The notes under the pieces were generated by a model. It was not told the DNA's origin. It searched no databases and was given only the letters and a program-made list of their open reading frames with translations. Below, piece after piece: positions 13,192 to 23,002 of a stretch of DNA of 23,173 nucleotides. This DNA comes from Owenia fusiformis (Eukaryota > Annelida > Polychaeta > Sabellida > Oweniidae): the NCBI GenBank assembly GCA_903813345.2, contig CAIIXF020000668.1, forward strand, positions 1-23,173. The letters run 5' to 3'. A program made the translations under genes and the position numbers. Numbering within the stretch: position 1 is the first letter of the stretch; the number at the start of each line of letters is the position of its first letter.

Positions 13192-16100
13192 TGTCCGGAG
13201 ACGTGTCATCCCGAGATGACACCAGACATCACGAATCTGTTCAACTTGAACTATAACATCATTTTATACCATTCATTTCAATTTTCGGAAGAAAATTTTA
13301 TTTCGTAACACTCATCCGAGGAGGGTGTCATCCTAAATGTGTCTCGTCCGGAGACGTGTCATCCCGAGATGACACCAGACATCACGACTCTGTTCAACTT
13401 GAACTATAACATCATTTTATACCATTAATTTCAATTTTCGGAAGAAAATTTTATTTCGTAACACTCATCCGAGGAGGGTGCCATCCTAAATGTGTCTCGT
13501 CCGGAGACGTGTCATCCCGAGATGACACCAGACATCACGACTCTGTTCAACTTGAACTATAACATCATTTTATACCATTAATTTCAATTTTCGGAAGAAA
13601 AATTTATTTCGTAACACTCATCCGAGGAGGGTGTCATCCTAAATGTGTCTCGTCCGGAGACGTGTCATCCCGAGATGACACCAGACATCACGACTCTGTT
13701 CAACTTGAACTATAACATCATTTTATACCATTAATTTCAATTTTCGGAAAAAAATTTATTTCGTAACACTCATCCGAGGAGGGTGTCATCCTAAATGTGT
13801 CTCGTCCGGAGACGTGTCATCCCGAGATGACACCAGACATCACGACTCTGTTCAACTTGAACTATAACATCATTTTATACCATTAATTTCAATTTTCGGA
13901 AGAAAAATTTATTTTGTAACACTCATCCGAGGAGGGTGTCATCCTAAATGTGTCTCGTCCGGAGACGTGTCATCCCGAGATGACACCAGACATCACGACT
14001 CTGTTCAACTTGAACTATAACATCATTTTATACCATTAATTTCAATTTTCGGAAGAAAATTTATTTCGTAACACTCATCCGAGGAGGGTGTCATCCTAAA
14101 TGTGTCTCGTCCGGAGACGTGTCATCCCGAGATGACACCAGACATCACGACTCTGTTCAACTTGAACTATAACATCATTTTATACCATTAATTTCAATTT
14201 TCGGAAGAAAATTTTATTTCGTAACACTCATCCGAGGAGGGTGTCATCCTAAATGTGTCTCGTCCAGAGACGTGTCATCCCGAGATGACACCAGACATCA
14301 CGACTCTGTTCAACTTGAACTATAACATCATTTTATACCATTAATTTCAATTTTCGGAAGAAAAATTTATTTCGTAACACTCATCCGAGGAGGGTGTCAT
14401 CCTAAATGTGTCTCGTCCGGAGACGTGTCACCCTCAGATGACACCAGACATCACGACTCTGTTCAAGTTGAACTATAACATCATTTTATACCATTAATTT
14501 CAATTTTCGGAAGAAAAATTTATTTCGTAACACTCATCCGAGGAGGGTGTCATCCTAAATGTGTCTCGTCCGGAGACGTGTCATCCCGAGATGACACCAG
14601 ACATCACGACTCTGTTCAACTTGAACTATAACATCATTTTATACCATTAATTTCAATTTTCGGAAGAAAAATTTATTTCGTAACACTCATCCGAGGAGAT
14701 GGTGTCATCCTAAATGTGTCTCGTCCGGAGACGTGTCATCCCGAGATGACACCAGACATCACGACTCTGTTCAACTTGAACTATAACATCATTTTATACC
14801 ATTAATTTCAATTTTCGGAAGAAAAATTTATTTCGTAACACTCATCCGAGGAGGGTCTCATTCTAAATGTGTCTCGTCCGGAGACGTGTCATCCCGAGAT
14901 GACACCAGACATCACGACTCTGTTCAACTTGAACTATAACATCATTTTATACCATTAATTTCAATTTTCGGAAGAAAAATTTATTTCGTAACACTCATCT
15001 GAGGAGGGTGTCATCCTAAATGTGTCTCGTCCGGAGACGTGTCATCCCGAGATGACACCAGACATCACGACTCTGTTCAACTTGAACTATAACATCATTT
15101 TATACCATTAATTTCAATTTTCGGAAGAAAAATTTATTTCGTAACACTCATCCGAGGAGGGTGTCATCCTAAATGTGTCTCGTCCGGAGACGTGTCATCC
15201 CGAGATGACACCAGACATCACGACTCTGTTCAACTTGAACTATAACATCATTTTATACCATTAATTTCAATTTTCGGAAGAAAAATTTATTTCGTAACAC
15301 TCATCCGAGGAGGGTGTCATCCTAAATGTGTCTCGTCCGGAGACGTGTCATCCCGAGATGACACCAGACATCACGACTCTGTTCAACTTGAACTATAACA
15401 TCATTTTATACCATTAATTTCAATTTTCGGAAGAAAAATTTATTTCGTAACACTCATCCGAGGAGGGTCTCATCCTAAATGTGTCTCGTCCGGAGACGTG
15501 TCATCCCGAGATGACACCAGACATCACGACTCTGTTCAACTTGAACTATAACATCATTTTATACCATTAATTTCAATTTTCAGAAGAAATATTTATTATT
15601 TCGTAACACTCATCCGAGGAGGGTGTCATCCTAAATGTGTCTCGTCCGGAGACGTGTCATCCCGAGATGACACCAGACATCACGACTCTGTTCAACTTGA
15701 ACTATAACATCATTTTATACCATTAATTTCAATTTTCGGAAGAAAAATTTATTTCGTAACACTCATCCGAGGAGGGTGTCATCCTAAATGTGTCTCGTCC
15801 GGAGACGTGTCACCCGAGATGACACCAGACATCACGACTCTGTTCAACTTGAACTATAACATCATTTTATACCATTAATTTCAATTTTCGGAAGAAAAAT
15901 TTATTTCGTAACACTCATCCGAGGAGGGTGTCATCCTAAATGTGTCTCGTCCGGAGACGTGTCATCCCGAGATGACACCAGACATCACAACTCTGTTCAA
16001 CTTGAACTATAACATCATTTTATACCATTAATTTCAATTTTCGGAAGAAAAATTTATTTCGTAACACTCATCCGAGGAGGGTGTCATCCTAAATGTGTCT

Positions 16101-16499
16101 CGTCCGGAGACGTGTCATCCCGAGATGACACCAGACATCAAGACTCTGTTCAACTTGAACTATAACATCATTTTATACCATTAATTTCAATTTTCGGAAG
16201 AAAAATTTATTTCGTAACACTCATCCGAGGAGGGTCTCATCCTAAATGTGTCTCGTCCGGAGACGTGTCATCCCGAGATGACACCAGACATCACGACTCT
16301 GTTCAACTTGAACTATAACATCATTTTATACCATTAATTTCAATTTTCGGAAGAAAAATTTATTTCGTAACACTCATCCGAGGAGGGTGTCATCCTAAAT
16401 GTGTCTCGTCCGGAGACGTGTCATCCCGAGATGACACCAGACATCACGACTCTGTTCAACTTGAACTATAACATCATTTTATACCATTAATTTCAATTT

Positions 16500-16575
16500 T
16501 CCCGAGATGACACCAGACATCACAACTCTGTTCAACTTGAACTATAACATCATTTTATACCATTAATTTCAATTT
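16500..16575. repeat. 76 bp remnant monomer left by a 77 bp deletion
   Basis: The T at 16500 (monomer position 1) is followed directly by CCCGAG (from position 79), so positions 2-78 are missing. The copies of CCCGAG before and after are at 16425, 16501 and 16654-16659 (the last with CTGAG). A 2-base TC match at the two edges could have guided the joining. The loss is almost exactly half a monomer. The remnant keeps the conserved 93-150 domain and carries one CpG transition (16524). Confidence 0.92.
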
Positions 16576-19500
16576 TCGGAAGAAAAATTTATTTCGTAAC
16601 ACTCATCCGAGGAGGGTGTCATCCTAAATGTGTCTCGTCCGGAGACGTGTCATCCTGAGATGACACCAGACATCACGACTCTGTTCAACTTGAACTATAA
16701 CATCATTTTTTACCATTAATTTCAATTTTCGGAAGAAAAATTTATTTCGTAACACTCATCCGAGGAGGGTGTCATCCTAAATGTGTCTCGTCCGGAGACG
16801 TGTCATCCCGAGATGACACCAGACATCACGACTCTGTTCAACTTGAACTATAACATCATTTTATACCATTAATTTCAATTTTCGGAAGAAAAATTTATTT
16901 CGTAACACTCATCCGAGGAGGGTGTCATCCTAAATGTGTCTCGTCCGGAGACGTGTCATCCCGAGATGACACCAGACATCACGACTCTGTTCAACTTGAA
17001 CTATAACATCATTTTATACCATTAATTTCAATTTTCGGAAGAAAAATTTATTTCGTAACACTCATCCGAGGAGGGTCTCATCCTAAATGTGTCTCGTCCG
17101 GAGACGTGTCATCCCGAGATGACACCAGACATCACGACTCTGTTCAACTTGAATTATAACATCATTTTATACCATTAATTTCAATTTTCGGAAGAAAAAT
17201 TTATTTCGTAACACTCATCCGAGGAGGGTGTCATCCTAAATGTGTCTCGTCCGGAGACGTGTCATCCCGAGATGACACCAGACATCACGACTCTGTTCAA
17301 CTTGAACTATAACATCATTTTATACCATTAATTTCAATTTTCGGAAGAAAAATTTTATTTCGTAACACTCATCCGAGGAGGGTGTCATCCTAAATGTGTC
17401 TCGTCCGGAGACGTGTCATCCCGAGATGACACCAGACATCACGACTCTGTTCAACTTGAACTATAACATCATTTTATACCATTAATTTCAATTTTCGGAA
17501 GAAAAATTTATTTCGTAACACTCATCCGAGGAGGGTCTCATCCTAAATGTGTCTCGTCCGGAGACGTGTCATCCCGAGATGACACCAGACATCACGACTC
17601 TGTTCAACTTGAACTATAACATCATTTTATACCATTAATTTCAATTTTTGGAAGAAAAATTTATTTCGTAACACTCATCCGAGGAGGGGCTCATCCTAAA
17701 TGTGTCTCGTCCGGAGACGTGTCATCCCGAGATGACACCAGACATCACGACTCTGTTCAACTTGAACTATAACATCATTTTATACCATTAATTTCAATTT
17801 TCGGAAGAAAAATTTATTTCGTAACACTCATCCGAGGAGGGTGTCATCCTAAATGTGTCTCGTCCGGAGACGTGTCATCCCGAGATGACACCAGACATCA
17901 CGACTCTGTTCAACTTGAACTATAACATCATTTTATACCATTAATTTCAATTTTTGGAAGAAAAATTTATTTCGTAACACTCATCCGAGGAGGGTGTCAT
18001 CCTAAATGTGTCTCGTCCGGAGACGTGTCATCCCGAGATGACACCAGACATCACGACTCTGTTCAACTTGAACTATAACATCATTTTATACCATTAATTT
18101 CAATTTTCGGAAGAAAAATTTATTTCGGAACACTCATCCGAGGAGGGTGTCATCCTAAATGTGTCTCGTCCGGAGACGTGTCATCCCGAGATGACACCAG
18201 ACATCACGACTCTGTTCAACTTGAACTATAACATCATTTCATACCATTAATTTCAATTTTCGGAAGAAAAATTTATTTCGTAACACTCATCCGAGGAGGG
18301 TCTCATCCTAAATGTGTCTCGTCCGGAGACGTGTCATCCCGAGATGACACCAGACATCACGACTCTGTTCAACTTGAACTATAACATCATTTTATACCAT
18401 TAATTTCAATTTTCGGAAGAAAAATTTATTTCGTAACACTCATCCGAGGAGGGTGTCATCCTAATTGTGTCTCGTCCAGAGACGTGTCATCCCGAGATGA
18501 CACCAGACATCACGACTCTGTTCAACTTGAACTATAACATCATTTTATACCATTAATTTCAATTTTCGGAAGAAAAATTTATTTCGTAACACTCATCCGA
18601 GGAGGGTGTCATCCTAAATGTGTCTCGTCCGGAGACGTGTCATCCCGAGATGACACCAGACATCACGACTCTGTTCAACTTGAACTATAACATCATTTTA
18701 TACCATTAATTTCAATTTTCGGAAGAAAAATTTATTTCGTAACACTCATCCGAGGAGGGTCTCATCCTAAATGTGTCTCGTCCGGAGACGTGTCATCCCG
18801 AGATGACACCAGACATCACGACTCTGTTCAACTTGAACTATAACATCATTTATACCATTAATTTCAATTTTCGGAAGAAAAATTTATTTCGCAACACTCA
18901 TCCGAGGAGGGTGTCATCCTAAATGTGTCTCGTCCGGAGACGTGTCATCCCGAGATGACACCAGACATCACGACTCTGTTCAACTTGAACTATAACATCA
19001 TTTTATACCATTAATTTCAATTTTCGGAAGAAAAATTTATTTCGTAACACTCATCCGAGGAGAGTGTCATCCTAAATGTGTCTCGTCCGGAGACGTGTCA
19101 TCCCGAGATGACACCAGACATCACGACTCTGTTCAACTTGAACTATAACATCATTTTATACCATTAATTTCAATTTTCGGAAGAAAAATTTATTTCGTAA
19201 CACTCATCAGAGGAGGGTCTCATCCTAAATGTGTCTCGTCCTGAGACGTGTCATCCCGAGATGACACCAGACATCACGACTCTGTTCAACTTGAACTATA
19301 ACATCATTTTATACCATTAATTTCAATTTTCGGAAGAAAAATTTATTTCGTAACACTCATCCGAGGAGGGTCTCATCCTAAATGTGTCTCGTCCGGAGAC
19401 GTGTCATCCCGAGATGACACCAGACATCACGACTCTGTTCAACTTGAACTATAACATCATTTTATACCATAAATTTCAATTTTCGGAAGAAAAATTTATT

Positions 19501-20456
19501 TCGTAACACTCATCCGAGGAGGGTGTCATCCTAAATGTGTCTCGTCTGGAGACGTGTCATCCTGAGATGACACCAGACATCACGACTCTGTTCAACTTGA
19601 ACTATAACATCATTTTATACCATTAATTTCAATTTTCGGAAGAAAAATTTATTTCGTAACACTCATCCGAGGAGGGTGTCATCCTAAATGTGTCTCGTCC
19701 GGAGATGTGTCATCCCGAGATGACACCAGACATCACGACTCTGTTCAACTTGAACTATAACATCATTTTATACCATTAATTTCAATTTTCGGAAGAAAAA
19801 TTTATTTCGTAACACTCATCCGAGGAGGGTCTCATCCTAAATGTGTCTCGTCCGGAGACGTGTCATCCCGAGATGACACCAGACATCACGACTCTGTTCA
19901 ACTTGAACTATAACATCATTTTATACCATTAATTTCAATTTTCGGAAGAAAAATTTATTTCGTAACACTCATCCGAGGAGGGTGTCATCCTAAATGTGTC
20001 TCGTCCGGAGACGTGTCATCCCGAGATGACACCAGACATCACGACTCTGTTCAACTTGAACTATAACATCATTTTATACCATTAATTTCAATTTTCGGAA
20101 GAAAAATTTATTTCGTAACACTCATCCGAGGAGGGTGTCATCCTAAATGTGTCTCGTCCGGAGACGTGTCATCCCGAGATGACACCAGACATCACGACTC
20201 TGTTCAACTTGAACTATAACATCATTTTATACCATTAATTTCAATTTTCGGAAGAAAAATTTATTTCGTAACACTCATCCGAGGAGGGTGTCATCCTAAA
20301 TGTGTCTCGTCCGGAGACGTGTCATCCCGAGATGACACCAGACATCACGACTCTGTTCAACTTGAACTATAACATCATTTTATACCATTAATTTCAATTT
20401 TCGGAAGAAAAATTTATTTCGTAACACTCATCCGAGGAGGGTGTCATCCTAAATGT

Positions 20457-20471
20457 GTCTCGTCCGGAGAC
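20457..20471. other. 5 bp inverted repeat around TCCGGA (monomer 57-71)
   Basis: GTCTC (57-61) pairs with GAGAC (67-71) across the 5-base loop GTCCG, with the 6 bp palindrome TCCGGA at 63-68 overlapping it. It directly abuts the 72-91 hairpin. A third, longer-range pairing is possible: TGTCTCGT (56-63) against 90-97, matching at 7 of 8 positions in the consensus. The CCGG core is also one of the most frequently mutated CpGs in the array. Confidence 0.7.
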
Positions 20472-20491
20472 GTGTCATCCCGAGATGACAC
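20472..20491. other. 8 bp perfect inverted repeat, 4-base loop (monomer 72-91)
   Basis: GTGTCATC (72-79) and GATGACAC (84-91) are exact reverse complements around the loop CCGA. The dyad is present in nearly every unit; the coordinates are those of the reference monomer. The left arm is also present as a direct repeat at 41-48 (20441-20448), so the right arm could pair with either copy. The position-43 G-to-C variant destroys that second option without touching the main dyad. In the subfamily at 22392-23002 a C-to-G change at position 92 lengthens the stem to 9 bp. The dyad itself is seen directly. Cruciform formation, protein binding or RNA hairpin formation is inference. Confidence 0.85.
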
Positions 20492-20492
20492 C

Positions 20493-20550
20493 AGACATCA
20501 CGACTCTGTTCAACTTGAACTATAACATCATTTTATACCATTAATTTCAA
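20493..20550. other. Conserved domain of the monomer (positions 93-150)
   Basis: Across the array most substitutions fall at positions 1-92; positions 93-150 change rarely, apart from decay of the single CpG at 101-102. The contrast is clearest in the distinct four-monomer subfamily (22392-23002), which differs from the consensus at many sites in 2-92 yet is identical in 93-150 except for one CpG transition at 22798. Conserved and variable domains inside a monomer are known from many satellites and are often explained by selection for protein binding or by the mechanics of exchange; which applies here is not shown by the sequence. Confidence 0.7.
20508..20520. other. Palindrome GTTCAA-C-TTGAAC (monomer 108-120)
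   Basis: Two perfect 6-base arms flank a single C. It sits in the most conserved part of the monomer. I found only a handful of changes in the array: a 1-base insertion near 422, a deleted T near 1790, a C-to-G near 14467 and a C-to-T near 17155. The arrangement suits binding by a symmetric dimer, but no specific protein is identified, so a function is only inferred. Confidence 0.75.
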
Positions 20551-22391
20551 TTTTCGGAAGAAAAATTTATTTCGTAACACTCATCCGAGGAGGGTGTCAT
20601 CCTAAATGTGTCTCGTCCGGAGACGTGTCATCCCGAGATGACACCAGACATCACGACTCTGTTCAACTTGAACTATAACATCATTTTATACCATTAATTT
20701 CAATTTTCGGAAGAAAAATTTATTTCGTAACACTCATCCGAGGAGGGTGTCATCCTAAATGTGTCTCGTCCGGAGACGTGTCATCCCGAGATGACACCAG
20801 ACATCACGACTCTGTTCAACTTGAACTATAACATCATTTTATACCATTAATTTCAATTTTCGGAAGAAAAATTTATTTCGTAACACTCATCCGAGGAGGG
20901 TGTCATCCTAAATGTGTCTCGTCCGGAGACGTGTCATCCCGAGATGACACCAGACATCACGACTCTGTTCAACTTGAACTATAACATCATTTTATACCAT
21001 TAATTTCAATTTTCGGAAGAAAAATTTATTTCGTAACACTCATCCGAGGAGGGTGTCATCCTTAATGTGTCTCGTCCGGAGACGTGTCATCCCGAGATGA
21101 CACCAGACATCACGACTCTGTTCAACTTGAACTATAACATCATTTTATACCATTAATTTCAATTTTCGGAAGAAAAATTTATTTCGTAACACTCATCCGA
21201 GGAGGGTGTCATCCTAAATGTGTTTTGTCCGGAGACGTGTCATCCCGAGATGACACCAGACATCACGACTCTGTTCAACTTGAACTATAACATCATTTTA
21301 TACCATTAATTTCAATTTTCGGAAGAAAAATTTATTTCGTAACACTCATCCGAGGAGGGTCTCATCCTAAATGTGTCTCGTCCGGAGACGTGTCATCCCG
21401 AGATGACACCAGACATCACGACTCTGTTCAACTTGAACTATAACATCATTGTATACCATTAATTTCAATTTTTGGAAGAAAAATTTATTTCGTAACACTC
21501 ATCCGAGGAGGGTCTCATCCTAAATGTGTCTCGTCCGGAGACGTGTCATCCCGAGATGACACCAGACATCACGACTCTGTTCAACTTGAACTATAACATC
21601 ATTTTATACCATTAATTTCAATTTTCGGAAGAAAAATTTATTTCGTAACACTCATCCGAGGAGGGTGTCATCCTAAATGTGTCTCGTCTGGAGACGTGTC
21701 ATCCCGAGATGACACCAGACATCACGACTCTGTTCAACTTGAACTATAACATCATTTTATACCATTAATTTCAATTTTCGGAAGAAAAATTTATTTCGTA
21801 ACACTCATCCGAGGAGGGTCTCATCCTAAATGTGTCTCGTCCGGAGACGTGTCATCCCGAGATGACACCAGACATCACGACTCTGTTCAACTTGAACTAT
21901 AACATCATTTTATACCATTAATTTCAATTTTTGGAAGAAAAATTTATTTCTTAACACTCATCCGAGGAGGGTCTCATCCTAAATGTGTCTCGTCCGGAGA
22001 CGTGTCATCCCGAGATGACACCAGACATCACGACTCTGTTCAACTTGAACTATAACATCATTTTATACCATTAATTTCAATTTTCGGAAGAAAAATTTAT
22101 TTCGTAACACTCATCCGAGGATCGGGGTCTCATCCTAAATGTGTCTCGTCCGGAGACGTGTCATCCCGAGATGACACCAGACATCACAACTCTGTTCAAC
22201 TTGAACTATAACATCATTTTATACCATTAATTTTAATTTTCGGAAGAAAAATTTATTTCGTAACACTCATCAGAGGAGGGTCTCATCCTAAATGTGTCTC
22301 GTCCGGGACGTGTCATCCCGAGATGACACCAGACATCACGACTCTGTTCAACTTGAACTATAACATCATTTTATACCATTAATTTCAATTT

Positions 22392-23002
22392 TCGAAAGAA
22401 AAATTTATTTCGTAGCGCTCATCCGAGGAGGGTGTCATCCTAAGAGTGTCTCGTCCGAAGACGTGTCATCCCGAGATGACACGAGACATCACGACTCTGT
22501 TCAACTTGAACTATAACATCATTTTATACCATTAATTTCAATTTTCAAAAAAAAATTTATTTCGTAGCGCTCATCCGAGGAGGGTATCATCCTAAGAGTG
22601 TCTCGTCCGAAGACGTGTCATCCAGAGATGGCACGAGACATCACGACTCTGTTCAACTTGAACTATAACATCATTTTATACCATTAATTTCAATTTTCAA
22701 AAAAAAAATAAATTTTGTAGCGCTCATCCGAAGAGGGTGTCATCCTAAGAGTGTCTCGTCCGAAGACGTGTCATCCCGAGATGACACGAGACATCACAAC
22801 TCTGTTCAACTTGAACTATAACATCATTTTATACCATTAATTTCAATTTTCAAAAAAAAAATTAATTTCTTAGCGCTCATCCGAGGAGGGTGTCATCCTA
22901 AGAGTGTCTCATCCGAAGACGTGTCATCCCGAGATGACACGAGACATCACGACTCTGTTCAACTTGAACTATAACATCATTTTATACCATTAATTTCAAT
23001 TT
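22392..23002. repeat. Four monomers of a distinct satellite subfamily
   Basis: The four units (starting 22392, then about 22545, 22698 and 22850) share diagnostic changes seen nowhere else in the window: GTAGCGCTC for GTAACACTC, CCTAAGAGTG for CCTAAATGTG, TCCGAAG for TCCGGAG, and ACACGAG for ACACCAG. Three of them replace CGGAAG with a run of A (near 22546, 22699 and 22851), and the A/T run is variable. Total length is 611 bp, four monomers minus 1. They differ among themselves (for example GGGTATC near 22585, CCAGAGATGGC near 22623, TTTCTTAGCG near 22868), more than canonical neighbours do. Canonical sequence with C43 lies on both sides, so the block is embedded in the array and is not its edge. 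Confidence 0.9.

Larger units (their letters stand above)
20401..20553 (+). repeat. Reference monomer (exact consensus copy)
   Basis: This unit carries the majority base at every position and is used here as the numbering reference (position 1 = 20401). In order it holds: a purine-rich A5T3 run (5-15); the element TTCGTAACACTC (18-29); GTGTCATCC twice as a direct repeat (41-49 and 72-80); a BspEI-type palindrome TCCGGA (63-68); nested inverted repeats (55-97); a palindrome GTTCAA-C-TTGAAC (108-120); and an AT-rich tail (121-153). CpGs lie at 2-3, 20-21, 33-34, 61-62, 65-66, 71-72, 81-82 and 101-102. The length is divisible by 3, but every frame on both strands meets a stop (for example TAA at 22-24, 50-52 and 122-124 on the plus strand), so a repetitive protein is excluded. 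Confidence 0.95.
19832..21062. repeat. Perfectly homogeneous block of about eight monomers
   Basis: Between the C43 variant near 19831 and an A-to-T change near 21063 I find no deviation from the consensus over about 1,230 bp. Elsewhere most units carry at least one private change. This indicates very recent amplification or gene conversion, or collapse to consensus during assembly. Confidence 0.75.
14680..22310. repeat. Right-hand array segment: A5T3 only, frequent C43 variant
   Basis: The last A4T4 unit starts near 14205; after it the units have the A5T3 form apart from one A5T4 near 17347. In this segment GGGTGTC is often GGGTCTC (G to C at monomer position 43). Units carrying C43 lie near 14855, 15468, 16234, 17077, 17536, 17690, 18301, 18760, 19218, 19371, 19831, 21361, 21514, 21820, 21973, 22128 and 22281. 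Several are spaced exactly three monomers apart (17077-17536, 18301-18760-19218, 19371-19831). To the left only the two copies of the 20-mer block carry this variant (near 8127 and 11186). Confidence 0.8.

Noticed and set aside
20417-20433. CENP-B box-like match (TTCG, four bases, A, two bases, C)
   Set aside because: The 5' half of the core fits, but the required CGGG end reads CATC in nearly all units. TTCGGAAGA at monomer 153-8 also lacks the CGGG half. No unit restores it.
20472-20491. Rho-independent terminator
   Set aside because: The hairpin is not followed by a T run, no gene precedes it, and it is repeated in nearly every 153 bp unit of a eukaryotic-type satellite.
20501-20525. RNA polymerase III B box around GTTCAAC
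   Set aside because: Only the GTTCAA core resembles GGTTCGANNCC; the flanking GG and CC are absent and there is no A box at suitable spacing, so a tRNA or SINE origin is not supported.
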